Source: Paulownia fortunei (Eukaryota; Streptophyta; Magnoliopsida; Lamiales; Paulowniaceae). From it: a stretch of 64,000 bases of DNA. The notes beneath the pieces are model-generated. The model saw only the letters and a program-made list of their open reading frames with translations. It was not told the DNA's origin and searched no databases. Position numbers and translations under genes: made by a program. This document shows, in pieces, positions 1-10,918 of this stretch (its first letter is position 1; every line of letters starts with the position of its first letter). The stretch lies in contig CM033114.1 in the NCBI GenBank assembly GCA_019321725.1, positions 11,450,278-11,514,277 on the forward strand, written 5' to 3'.

Positions 1-640
1 CCCATTTTCATACTCATCTGAGCAAGCTAATTATGTTGAGAATTTCAATAGTCAAGTAAATAATCCTTACTCCCAAACATACAATCCCAAATGGAGAAAT
101 CATCTAAATTTTTCATGGGGAGGTCAAGGTAACCAATGCATTTCTCAAGCCAATCAAAGCATGGTAAGATCTCCACCATCTAGTTATCCACCCTAAGAAA
201 ATAAATTGAATTTTGAAGAACTTGTGGCTAAGTTTATTTTCAATGCTGAAATGAGATTTCAAAATAATGAAGCAACCTTATGGAATTTGAAAACTTAAAT
301 AGGTCAAATTGTAGGTATGGTCTCAAGGCATGCTCAAGGAACATTACCAAGTGATACAGAGAAAAATCCCAAGGCACAAGTAAATGTAATCATGTTGAGA
401 AGTAGAAAGGAGATAGATACCGAAGTGCAAGAAGTGGAACCTCAATAAGAGAAGGAAGACAAGCTAACATCAAAGCCTAACACTTTATCCAAACCAGTCA
501 TCCTTAATGAGGTAATAAGTGTTCCTCCCTCTTTTCCTATAACATTGAAAAAATAAATATTAGCTGTTCAATTTTCTAAATTTTGTGAAGTTGTTAAGAA
601 GTTACATATTAATATTCCATTTGTCGATGCTTTACTTAAA
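1..640 (+). pseudogene. gag 3' part of Ty3/gypsy element E (Athila-like), degenerate
   Basis: This is the C-terminal part of a retrotransposon capsid (gag) protein, the particle-forming protein. Translation shows the motif NPYSQTYNPKWRNH at about 57-100, which is typical of the gag C-terminus of DLGAS-protease plant gypsy elements, followed by an FEELVAKF-like segment. Before the protease comes the conserved stretch LHINIPFVDALLKMPSY (about 602-652). In-frame stops near 195, 296, 446 and 553 show that it is dead. The gag N-terminus lies left of the window. It continues directly into the protease of the same element. Family assignment is from motif memory; that it is a gypsy gag remnant is nearly certain. 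Confidence 0.85.
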
Positions 641-1110
641 ATGCCTAGTTATGCTAAATTCTTGAAAGAAATTTTATCAAATGAAAAAAAATTGGAGGAG
701 CATGAGATGGTGAATTTGACCGAGGAGTGCTCAACGATTGTGCAAAATAAGCTTTCTTCTAAGCTTAAGGACCCCAAAATTTTCTATATCTCTTGCACTA
801 TTAGTTTAATTACTTTTCCTAATGCTTTATGTGATTTGGGTGCAAGCATTAATTCTATGCCTTTATCGGTTTATAAGAAGCTTAGATTAGGAAAGCCAAA
901 GCCAACTATGATGTTACTTCAACTAGTCGACCAGTCTATCAAGTATCCATGAGGTATGGCAAGGTAGACAAGTTTAATTTTTTGATTGATTCGTGCTAGA
1001 TATAAAAGAAGCTATTAGTGTGCCTCTTATTCTAGGTAGACCTTCTTGGTGACCAGTAGAGCTTTGATTAATGTACAACTAGGAAATTTGATACTAAGAG
1101 TAGGGAATTG
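641..1110 (+). pseudogene. aspartic protease of element E
   Basis: This is a retroviral-type aspartic protease domain, which would process the gag-pol polyprotein. An open stretch of 103 codons (641-952) contains the active-site signature ALCDLGASIN (about 824-853), in which D-L-G-A replaces the usual D-T/S-G, as in Athila-like plant elements. It also contains the flap-side LQLVDQSIKYP. The reading frame stops at 952, where homologues continue to an ILGRPF motif; a shifted remnant of that motif lies near 1030-1050. Downstream the sequence passes into non-coding 3' internal DNA without any RT, RNase H or integrase, so the pol core has been deleted. Confidence 0.85.
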
Positions 1111-2653
1111 ACTTTTCATGTTTCAAAAGCCTTAAAATGTCTGATAGAAATGGACTTGTGTGGAAAATGACATATTGGCCAATGAACTTTTGCAAACCAA
1201 TTACAAGGAGAAACTTAATGCGTGCATTGTGAACTTAAAAGAAAATGAAAAAGGCAAAACTTATGTTGATGTGAATGAAGTTAAGGGATTGATTTTTAAG
1301 TGAAAAAGCTTAAGTGTAATCAATTAGATGCTTTTGATCTCTTTGTTGTTGAGCAAGTGCAGGAAAATAGATTGAGGAAAGAACTGGAAGCACTATTAAA
1401 ATTTCAAAATGAGGAGAGTTGGAGGATGAAAGCTTGGTAGCTGCACTTGAACACTTTGATGTCAAATTACCCTTTAGGAAGCATTTTCAAGTGAAACCAA
1501 AATTTATGGGCAAGCCAAGACCAAGGTGAAACCCTATCATGTGAGGTGAAACACGTGTGGAAAAAGTCAAGCACCTTAATATGGGGTGATCAATGTCGAT
1601 CCAAGCATTTCTTGGGAAAAGATGGACGTCTTCTTGGTGATATGTGTGGATCTCGTATAGACTCCAAGGGCATCATCTATTGGAAAGAGGAGTTCTCTAT
1701 TTCCCTCTCTTATGTGCTTTAATTTGTTAACATTGGGGACAATGTTAATTTTAAGTTTGGGGGTAGGATTTGTATTTTGATCTTTGTCATGAATAATGAA
1801 TTATCATTGAGCATATTACGTTGAAATCTTATGAATTGCATGCTACTTGGTGTTAAATTTTGCTTCCAATAAGTCATATTGGTCATTTTGAGGTGTTCCA
1901 GAACTTAATTGATTAGTGATAGATATGTACTCATGGTAGGCTTGAAAGGCTTAAAGGAGTCAAAGATGGCCTAAATCACTTCCAATAAGTCATATTAGTC
2001 ATTTTATGGTGTTCCAGAACTTGATTGATTACCCTTTGAGGCAAAATTCTAGATAACTAGCAAACTTGAAAGTGATTTAGGCCATCTTTGACTTGTTTAA
2101 GCCTTTCAAGCCTACCATGAGTACATATCTATCACTAGTCACCCAATTGTGCATTACTGAAAAAAATGGAAGCATATAAATTACCACCATTCGACTTCAT
2201 TTCATGTAAGCTCATTACATCCACCTTGTGTAACCCAAAAAACCATGGATTATTTGTAAGAGATCTAGGCCTTACGTTATAAGCTTATTAAAGTCCTATG
2301 CATCCAAGTTTGTATGGTGTCAACATTAGTGGAGAATGTATATGAAAATCAAGCTTATAGAGCACCAAAGAGATTCCTTACATAGACCAAGGGGGTTATT
2401 GGTTGTGAAATTCATACCTAAAATATATGCATGAAACTTGAACTTGACACTTCACACACACATTTTGAATTCATGGCTAGATTGATAAAACACAAGTTTT
2501 GTAATATCATTCGACTAGCTTTGTGACAAACCTTTGGACTTATGTGCAATAAATATTATTGAGGCACTAGATTGGTTGATCAATTTGAGTTATTCAAGAT
2601 CACTTATGAGCTTATGCTTAGTTTGATTCATAACTTTGCTCGAGGACGAGCAA
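1111..2653 (+). other. internal 3' region of element E, no intact gene
   Basis: No usable reading frame is present; short patches around 1320-1500 look like eroded coding sequence. At 1732-1766 there is a short imperfect hairpin (CATTGGGGACAATG) followed by the purine-rich tract TAAGTTTGGGGGTAGG. The same arrangement recurs near the end of pol in elements A, B and C. The segment 1840-2140 is related, in inverse orientation, to 11760-12010 of element A, which supports its being the 3' untranslated region of the same family. Confidence 0.7.
1911..2140. repeat. 70-bp near-perfect inverted repeat with 90-bp spacer
   Basis: The arm at 1911-1980 is the reverse complement of 2071-2140 with only about three mismatches. 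The spacer carries a second copy (1982-2031) of the 50 bp found at 1866-1915, in direct orientation (CCAATAAGTCATATTGGTCA versus CCAATAAGTCATATTAGTCA). The single-stranded form could fold into a long hairpin. It lies in the 3' untranslated region of element E. Confidence 0.9.
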
Positions 2654-2673
2654 AAGACAAGTTTGAGGGTAGT
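2654..2673 (+). other. polypurine tract of element E
   Basis: A purine-rich stretch (AAGACAAGTTTGAGGGTAGT) lies directly before the LTR start TGATAAGCTC. This is where plus-strand DNA synthesis is primed in LTR retrotransposons. The preceding GAGGACGAGCAAAAGAC is shared with element A, in reverse, at about 10920-10935. Confidence 0.75.
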
Positions 2674-4352
2674 TGATAAGCTCATAATTTATGATATTTC
2701 TGACACTCTCAAAACTATAAATTTGGATGTTTTATCTCATAATTGATAGAATTATGCCTTATCAAGAATTGAAAAAATGGAGTTGAAAGTTGAAAAAATG
2801 AGTTAAACAATCAATAGTCCACATAAATTTCCTGATATGATAGTTATCGTATTTTTGGCATAAAATACGATATTAATCTGATTTAAATAAATAGAGAAAA
2901 TTAAAAGATAGGGCTACAATTCTTATGAAGACACCAAAAGCCAATTTGTTCTAAAAAGAGATCAAAAATCAATTAAAAAAGGCTGAATAGTGTAGCCCAG
3001 ACCAGTCAGGTGCTGTGACACCTTCAAAGTCACGCCGCGGTGTGAGGAGAAAAAATTGGACAGCCTCCAGCATTATTTTAGGTGCCGTGGCACCCCCAAG
3101 GTTGCACCATAGAGGGAGCGGTCCTAAGCAGAAAAAAATATGTTGTTGATTTTTAGGGACAAGTAGCAATCCAAGGCATAGCATGGAATCTTTCTTTTTA
3201 TACACCACTACACCCTCACACACCATGTGACATTGTATTTAGACATACTATACATACATAATTACATCACACAAATGAGAGATACACGTATGCTTATATA
3301 TAATTTCTTGAGCAACACACATGTGAGAATATACAGTATGCAATTCACACATCATATAACACACAATTCACACCCACACACACTCTACACCTAAATTCTC
3401 ACACATATTTCCTCTTTATCCAAAACACACATTTCTCCATATTTTTCCATACACTACACCAAGAACACATACACTCATTACCAAGGAGTTTTGGAGTTGA
3501 ATACAACAAGAGGAGGAGCTTTATCAGGCATTGAAGATTTTAAAAAGGAAGTGAAGAATCACCTAGTAGTTGTAATCTTCTACTTTAATTTCTTCTTTCA
3601 TTTTGCTTAGTTTTGAGAAATTTGTAAGAATCATGATGTTGGGAAACATTTACTGTTTGCTTAATTTCAATATGAACTAAACCACTTTTGTTAAGGCTTG
3701 GAATGCTATCTTAATAGAGTTATGAGTTGATGTTTACATTGTGATTGGAATGTTGTTTTTATTGTGATGAGCAAATACTATATTTTTAATGCTTATTGAG
3801 ACTTAGCCAATTGCAAGTTGATTTGAATTATTGCAATTAAGATCGAGAGGTTTAGTAGCAATGGATCGGGTGGTATATGCCATGAATTGACCCCTATAGA
3901 GATATAGGTATAGGTATGTGCTGTGGTCAAAGGTGTGAAAATTGAAAGCTAGTGGAATTCATAAAGTTCAAGACATTTTTAATAGGATGGTCAGTAGCTA
4001 GATATTACTTCGGTGGCCTACTAGGGGTAGATTTAGTTCGACTCGAGAGAGAGCACCAATTATATTAGGAAGACCCACCATCACACAACCCATATCATTT
4101 CTAATCACACTTAAGCTAGGTTCATAACCACATAGGATGACTAATCAATGCCTTGACTCTCCTTACTATCGAATTCAATCTGTTAAACTCCTTGGATTTT
4201 AGATGCTTTTGTTAAATTTGGTAGTTGTTGCATCTTAATTCAATTACAACCATAATCTATATTTGGTGCTTACATACACTCCCTAAGGATATGATACTCT
4301 ACTTACTCTTTATTACTTATTAACACCACGCACTTGCGGTTTGTTATCACCA
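2674..4352 (+). mobile_element. LTR of element E (about 1.68 kb)
   Basis: It starts TGATAAGCTCATAATTTATG right after the polypurine tract and ends about ...TTATCACCA at 4352, giving TG...CA termini. The start is shared with both LTRs of element A on the other strand (10900 and 22176). A few bases after the end (ATTTTGGGGTT) resemble the primer-binding region, so this LTR may once have been followed by another internal region. Copia DNA begins within about 20 bases of the end. Minus-strand and plus-strand reading frames inside it are spurious. Confidence 0.75.
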
Positions 4353-6100
4353 ATTTTGGGGTTACCAATCTAGCTAAAGTAGGTATACCACCTCCTAAAA
4401 ATGTCAAGTTAGGTCCTAAAACTATTAATTGCACTTTTGTTAGCTATGAAATGAATAGTAGTGCATATAGATTTTTGATACATAAATCTGATATAAGTGA
4501 CATTCATGTGAGCATAATCATTGAATCTAGAGATGCTGAATTCTTTGAAAATGTGTTCCCTCCTAAAGGAGATATTCAAGAGAATTCTCAAAAGAGAATG
4601 CATGAAGCTACTTTTAAGAATGAAATAGAATCTGAACCTTGAAGGAGTAAGAGAGCTAAAGTGGCTAAATCATTTGGTCCAAATTTTATGACATATATAA
4701 TTGATAATGAACCTCAAACTTTTAATGAGGCCATGGCCAATCCAAAAGCTTCTTTCATGAAGGAAGCTATAAATAGTGAAATAGGAAATAGATGGTTCAA
4801 TAGATAAATACAAGACTAGACTTGTCGCTAAGGGATATCATCAAAAGGAAGATGTTGACTATTTGACACTTATTCAGTGGTAACAAGGATTACGTCAATC
4901 TAGATCTTAATAGCCATAACAACCTTGTATGATTTGCACATACATCAGATGGATGTAAAAACTATATTTTTAAATGGTGATTTTGATGAAGAAATTTACA
5001 TGGAGCAACTGATGGTTTCAAAATAAAAAGACAAGAACACAAAACGTATAGACTTGTTAAATCTTTTTATGGTTTGAAGCAAGCCCCTAAACAATGACAT
5101 GAAAAGTTTGATAGTGTCATGATAAGAAATGGTTTCACCATAAATGAGTGTTATAAATATATCTACTCCATGTAATTTGGAGAAGCACATGGACTTGTAA
5201 GTCTTTATGTAGATGACATGCTCATATTAAGAACTAATATGAACATCATCAATAAGACAAAGAAAATGCTTACCAATAACTCTGACATGAAAGATATGGA
5301 TGAAGCTGATGTGATCTTGGGAATGAAGATCTCTAGAACACCTAATGAGATATCTTTATCTTAGTCACATTATGTTAATAAAGTGGTTGAGAGATTTAAG
5401 TGCCATTGTATTAAAGAGATAAATAATCCATTTCAACCATATAGTATTCTTCACAAGAATGCCAAAAATGAAAAACAACAATTAGAATATTCCTAAATTA
5501 TTGGAAGCCTCATGTACTTAATGAATTGTAACCCAAGTAACGGTATTAGAGTGCATTACTTGGAGTATTGGGATACTTGAAAAGAACCAAGGAGTATATA
5601 TTACACTATGAAAAATATCCTCTAGCCATTGAAGGATATAGTGATGCAAAATGGATTTAAGACACTGATGAATCTAAGTCAACAAGTGGCTATATATTTA
5701 CTTTTGGTGATGGTGCTATATCGTGGAAATCTTTTAAACAAACATGTAAAGTTTGTTCCACTATGGAATATGAGTTTGTAGTTTAGATAAAATTGGAGAA
5801 GAAGCAGAATGGTTAAGGTATTTCATAGAAGGTGTTCCAATATGGCCAAAATCGGTGCCAACAATATGCATTCATTGCAATAGCCAAGCTACTATAGGTA
5901 GGGCACAAAATATTATATATAACACTAAGTCACAACATATTCATCAAAGACATAATACTGTTAGGCAGTTGATCTCTAATAGAATTATATAAATTGATTT
6001 TGTAAAATAAAAGGATAACCTAGCAAATCCGCTTTACTAAAGAGTTATCAAGAGAGCGTATAAACTGCACATAAAGAAAAATTAGTTTAAAAACTTAAAG
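4353..6100 (+). pseudogene. Ty1/copia pol (integrase end, RT, RNase H), copia-1
   Basis: This is the 3' part of a copia polyprotein. At 4366-4640 the end of the integrase region is seen (LAKVGIPPPKNVKLGPKT, then AYRFLIHKSDISD). The RT follows: HQMDVKTIFLNGDFDEEIYM at about 4945-5003, and the catalytic YVDD box (LYVDDMLIL) at about 5204-5230. The RNase H part has GYSDAKW (about 5636-5658), [18 protein letters not shown] and STMEYEFV. Many stops and frameshifts are present. Gag, protease and most of integrase are missing; the left side is joined to the LTR of element E. The first about 10 codons of a 102-codon frame at 4334-4642 come from the LTR, so that frame is an accidental fusion. Confidence 0.9.
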
Positions 6101-6662
6101 AATGAATGGGTCATCTTAATGGAAACCTAACCTAGAGACTAGAGATCCCACATACTAGGTTCAATAGAAAAACTAAGTTATGAATGATTTGATTAGAAGC
6201 ACATAGGAATTTCATTCCTCCCCATTTTAAGGATGAAATATGTGAAACCTAAAAAATGGTTAAGTTTGCTTTTAATGATTCCTATATCTTGTAAAAGTAC
6301 AAGTGGAGTATAGTAGGATACTCTTTATAGGACATCACCTATGTAAGTGTGAACAAGGCCGGTTTTACAAGAATTTTGATAGACGAATTCTCTAAAACAC
6401 TTACAGAATCTAAAAGTATTCTTGACCGAAATAATGAACATAATAGAGATTCAAACCTGATATGAGAGTTAGTGTGTGGAGTCTTTTGATTACGGATGAT
6501 AATTCAAAATTTAGAGGTCACTACTTAGCCATGTGAGTTTGATAGGCTTTTACTAGGGAAGGTTTAAAGTGAAATCTACTTATCTCGATGTACTATCTTT
6601 TAGATAGTATTCTTCTTCGTATTCCTTGATTTATGTCGACTTCTTCCATTCATATAGGGGAT
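6101..6662 (+). other. copia-1 region between RNase H and 3' LTR
   Basis: Non-coding. It contains a tail (about 6260-6370: GATTCCTATATCTTG, then GGATACTC and a TCACCTATGTAAGTGTGAA block) that is also recognisable on the minus strand in copia-2 at about 22980-23060, which links the two copia remnants. It ends in a short purine tract (ATAGGGGAT) before the LTR start at 6663. Confidence 0.65.
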
Positions 6663-7714
6663 TGTTGGAATGTGGAGAGAACCCATATTGAAAGCTTGGT
6701 ATGATTGGAAAAAGTCTCCAAGCTTTAAAATATATGTCCTTTAGTGTGGGTGTGTATCCCACATTGGAAAAATAAAGCAAGTTTAACTTACATACATAGA
6801 ATTTTAATTTAAGAGGATAATAAAAATGTAGCACTCATTATGGTGCACCCTAGTGGGCTAAGTGGACTTTTGACTAGCTTTACCTAGCTCAAGGAGCTAC
6901 AAAGGTGGTATGAAGTTCCACATGAGCCTGCACCTGCACGTGTATGTGCACATCATAAAGGTCATAGTGGGTGCCTTAGAGGCATACTTTGTACTTAGAC
7001 TGTGTACATCATCGTGAGGAGTTGATGAGCCTTAAAAATTTTAGAAATATAATCGAGGTTCGGTTCTATGGCTCGGTAACATGGCAGGGTAGCTCAACGT
7101 GGTAGTGATATGGTGAGTACATCCAAGTGGTGTCCGCATGGTGTGACACCATGTGGTTGAGTATTCAGTGGATGTGACCGTACATGCGGGTAATGACGAG
7201 GCATGATCAAAGGGCTGTGTTTGGCAGAGGTGCATGGTAAGGTTGTGGACCTTCGCATAGGGATGCAACTTGAACTATTAGATTGCAACTAGATCTCAAA
7301 AGATGTGATCTAATAGTTCAGATTGATTCAAGTTAAGGGGCAAGGCCAATCATGAATGGACACCGGAAATGCTATAAATAGTGCCCCTCCCATTCCATTT
7401 TCTTCACACCAATTAATTTAAATATTTAATTAATTTTCTCTTTTTCTTTATGCTAAATCATTTTGATTATTTTAGCATTCTTTCGATTATTCTTTGAATA
7501 AAAATATAATCAAGTTTTGGTTTGACCGACAAGATTAGTATAATACTGTGCTAATCTTGTGACGAAGTGTTGTATCTTAGGAGGCAGATGTCTACGATCC
7601 TGTAGCACCAAGCAGGGGGCAAAATTTATTTTAAGGAGATTAGCTTTATGCTTTTCTCACTTCAGTTAGATTCCCAGATATAAATCCAAATCTCCTATTA
7701 ACTTACAACCAACA
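6663..7714 (+). mobile_element. 3' LTR of copia-1
   Basis: It starts TGTTGGAATGTGGAGAGA directly after a purine tract and ends ...TTACAACCAACA at 7714, so length is about 1.05 kb with TG...CA ends. It contains a TATA box and upstream CCAAT. The 5' LTR is absent, so the target-site duplication cannot be tested; the five bases after the LTR are AAGAT. Confidence 0.75.
7341..7380 (+). promoter_or_regulatory. LTR promoter (CCAAT and TATA box) of copia-1
   Basis: GGCCAAT (about 7344-7350) lies about 25 bases upstream of TATAAATA (7373-7380). This is a typical RNA polymerase II core promoter arrangement in an LTR; transcription would begin about 30 bases downstream, near 7405-7410. Confidence 0.5.
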
Positions 7715-9346
7715 AAGATTAGAGTGAGAGCTATTTTTTTCTTAACCTAAAGAAAGCCTTGTGTATGCAATCAAATTTTACGGGATGATATTTTTTTCTT
7801 TTTCATTGTTTAAGTCTAATTTATGGTGTTCCTAGTTTAGTAAATAATACTAAATAGATTGAAATCGATCAAAATAAAAAATTGCTACATACCCAAATAT
7901 TAAATTAAAAATTCAGTTTAGTATTCAATTATGATTGTTGTAAAGTTTTTGCTACTTGTTCGGTTTTTATTTTAGACCTCGATTTACTGGACCTTACCTA
8001 ATATCAAAACACTTTTTACTTAATATCAAAATAATTTTTGTATACATTTTAATTTATTAGCTGTTGAAATACTTTTGATATACTATTTTCATTTTCAAAT
8101 TAAGTCATTCATCACTACCCCTTAGCCACTTCTATTTTTTAATATGTCAATGAGGCATTCCAATATTCACTACTTCACGGGCTTCAACTTTTGTTGTAAT
8201 GCATATATGATGTTGCTGCGTGGCTGCTCTTGCTCTGGCATTTATTTTTGGTTTATTTGCTTGATAAGGTTGTAGTTTTCATGTATCTACTTGATTTTGT
8301 GCCACAATTTTCACTGAATGAACCAATTCATTTATCCCTCCTTTTCTACTCTTCTGCTTCACATGAGATGAAATTCCAGGCCTTTGTATGATTTTATGTT
8401 GTTGCAAAGCGACTATGATCACATTTTTTAGCATTTCTTGTTCATTTCTTAAGGGCTTTACCATTTATTTCCCTCTTTCATTAGTTTATTGGATTTTTTA
8501 CTGATTTTCTCTTCTTGTTTTTGCAATGTAAGTCTGAACACTTCTTTTTCTTGCATTTCTTGTTCACTTCACGGGATTGGATTTTCTCTAAAGAAAATAA
8601 AGAAATTTTGGTTTACTAATTTACCAAATCGAAAAAACCAAAATGGTTTGGTAATTTACTGAATTAAGCAGAATGGTTTAGTTTGAGTTCATTTAAAAAT
8701 TGATGTATTGTATTTTTGATTTATTAAAATTTTGATTTGATAAAATTTTACAGGATAAACACTCCTCGACTTTGTTGGGGAAAATAGGTGTATTTCAAAT
8801 GGTTGGAAAATTAAGGCCGAGACAACAGTTGGACTCTTTATCTTTAAGATGAAATTGCCCTCCATCGGTATTAATGGAATTTCAGCAATCATCTCCCAAA
8901 ATAAACGATCACTTTTGAGACAATAGTACTACAAATCTCAAGATCAACGAACCAACAAAATAATTTTTGAGCTTTCTTGCAACATTAGAGTGTTAGAAGA
9001 GTAAGTGCACAAATGAGAATTAATGAAATATGCAATCCGAGGGAGTGCAATCCTAGAGGGTCTATTTATAATAACTTTAATGTTATGGCTGACAAACATA
9101 ACTGTTGGAAAGTTGGCGATAACTGGACAAATATATCTATCTACTTGGCCCTGACTGGATATACACATCTATTTGGTGTTAACCGAAAAGACACATAAAA
9201 AACTATAAATAACTTAATTTATTTTGTATTAAAAGATATAGTGTTTAAGCTAAATCTAAATCCAAAACCCAAACCCATATCTAGCTTAGGCTGATGGTGA
9301 GCTTGTGCTGTGTGTACAACATGGATTAGCAATTGCAATAGTTAGA
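7715..9346. other. 1.6 kb without recognisable gene
   Basis: AT-rich. I see no supported coding region. A 61-codon minus-strand frame (8279-8464) matches nothing I recognise. On the minus strand TATAAATA (complement of 9063-9070) with an upstream purine/pyrimidine-mixed segment could be an LTR promoter of an unidentified element, but I find no matching LTR boundary. Confidence 0.4.
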
Positions 9347-10900
9347 GCGTGCATGCAAGTACTAAATATAGATCACCTAACTATATTTAACCTAATGAGA
9401 TTTGATATATTGATTAAACATGAAAACAAAAAACTAACAAAGTAAGAATAGAAGGCAAGGAATGCAAGAAATAAAATTCAAGGGGGAGAGGGGTCAAGGC
9501 GATGGATCACCAATTTTTACTTCATTATCAATTTCTCAAATTTATGGTTACGATGAGTGTTCGATTGTGAAATAATGAGATTTTCATTTGTACTTGATAT
9601 TGTCTTTCAAGACATATCAATTCTACCAATAAAAGGAATCGTCTATATATCTATAACAGGTTTAGCTAATTAACGATGCATTAACTCTATGAACTCCACT
9701 AGCTTTCGAATTTACATCTATGCCTATTGCAATCCTATATGTCTATAGCGACCTAGTCCATGACATACATCACACAACACCTGTTGCAACCTACCTGTCG
9801 GTCTCAATTACAACAACATAGATCATTTCAAAGTTGGCCAAACCTCAAAAAATATTAAACACATAATGTATGCTCAATATAAATCAAACAAAAACTAAAT
9901 AACAAATAAGATATCGACTCATAAATCCATGAAAAATGGCTTTTCAAGCCTTAACTAAAAATAGTTTAACTCATGTTGAAATATAGAAAGCACCACATGT
10001 TCATCAACATCATGGGTTTACAAAATTTCTCAAAACTAAATAAATTCAAGAAGAATATAAGGAAGAAAATTACAACACACTAAAAAGTCTTCACTTATTC
10101 ACTTGAATCTTCAATGCCCAAGGTAAGATCCTCGTCTTCTCGAAGTATATTCTAAGCTTCCACGAATTGGTATGTGAGTTTTATTGGAGTGACTCTGAAA
10201 AGTGTGAAAGAGTGTGTGTTCATGGAGAGAATTTGTATATGAAAATTAGGCGTATAGTGTGTGTTATGGTTCAACAATAATGTGATATGAGTGCATATAG
10301 TGTATATACTTTATTTGTCACATGGAGTGTGATGTATAGAGCATATCTAGAGTATATGTACTCTAAAAGATGCCAAAAAAATGGCCTTTTTGCACCACTT
10401 GTCACCCAAAAATAGCCTTAGAATATTTTTTGCTATACTAATCTTTAGCTACGGGGTGGTTTTGGTCGTTAGCTCCACAGCACGACCTCTCCAGAACTAC
10501 GAGTTGAGTTCTGCTTCTTTGAACTGCTCTGTAGCACGAAAGCTTGGAGCTGCAACATCAAGTCTTTTGGACTTATGGCATGATTTTGGAATGTGGAGCC
10601 TAGTTTCTAGTGTCGTGGCATGATCCACTTTCATAACCTAGCACCATAGTGTGAAATAGGGCTGCATCTTCGACTTATCTTTTGTACTTGGCATCGTGGT
10701 GCCTTATTTTGGGGGTCGCGACACTAACCTCATTTTTTCAGAATTTTTATCTTTTTAGCTTTTTGTCCCCCATCTCTTCCACTCTTACACCTACACAAAA
10801 TTATCAAAGGATTAGTGCACCATTACATTAATTTTGTGACAAAATATGCTAATTTTGTGCTATAGAGAGTATTAGAGATTGTTAAATTATGAGCTTATCA
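9347..10900 (-). mobile_element. 3' LTR of element A, left end incomplete
   Basis: Read on the minus strand it starts TGATAAGCTC at 10900, directly after a polypurine tract. The stretch 9347-9593 matches 16966-17206 (shared GCATGCAAGT, ATAGATCACCTAACTATATT), and 10205-10900 matches 21474-22176, that is, the two parts of the 5' LTR. The part 9594-10204 has no partner because it was lost from the 5' LTR. Similarity stops at 9347, about 80 bases before the expected LTR end. An 80-codon plus-strand frame at 10381-10623 is inside the LTR and I regard it as spurious. Confidence 0.8.
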
Positions 10901-10918
10901 ACTATCCCCAAACTTATC
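10901..10918 (-). other. polypurine tract of element A
   Basis: Complement of ACTATCCCCAAACTTATC gives a purine-rich GATAAGTTTGGGGATAGT immediately before the LTR start. A second tract of the same type lies at 12269-12283. Confidence 0.75.

Noticed and set aside
7041..7288. Two overlapping minus-strand frames of 64-75 codons
   Set aside because: Both lie antisense in the copia-1 LTR just upstream of its promoter and in different frames over the same bases, with no protein family.
10381..10623. 80-codon plus-strand frame with a hydrophobic, signal-like N-terminus
   Set aside because: It lies inside the 3' LTR of element A, and the homologous LTR at 21610-21900 does not keep the frame.
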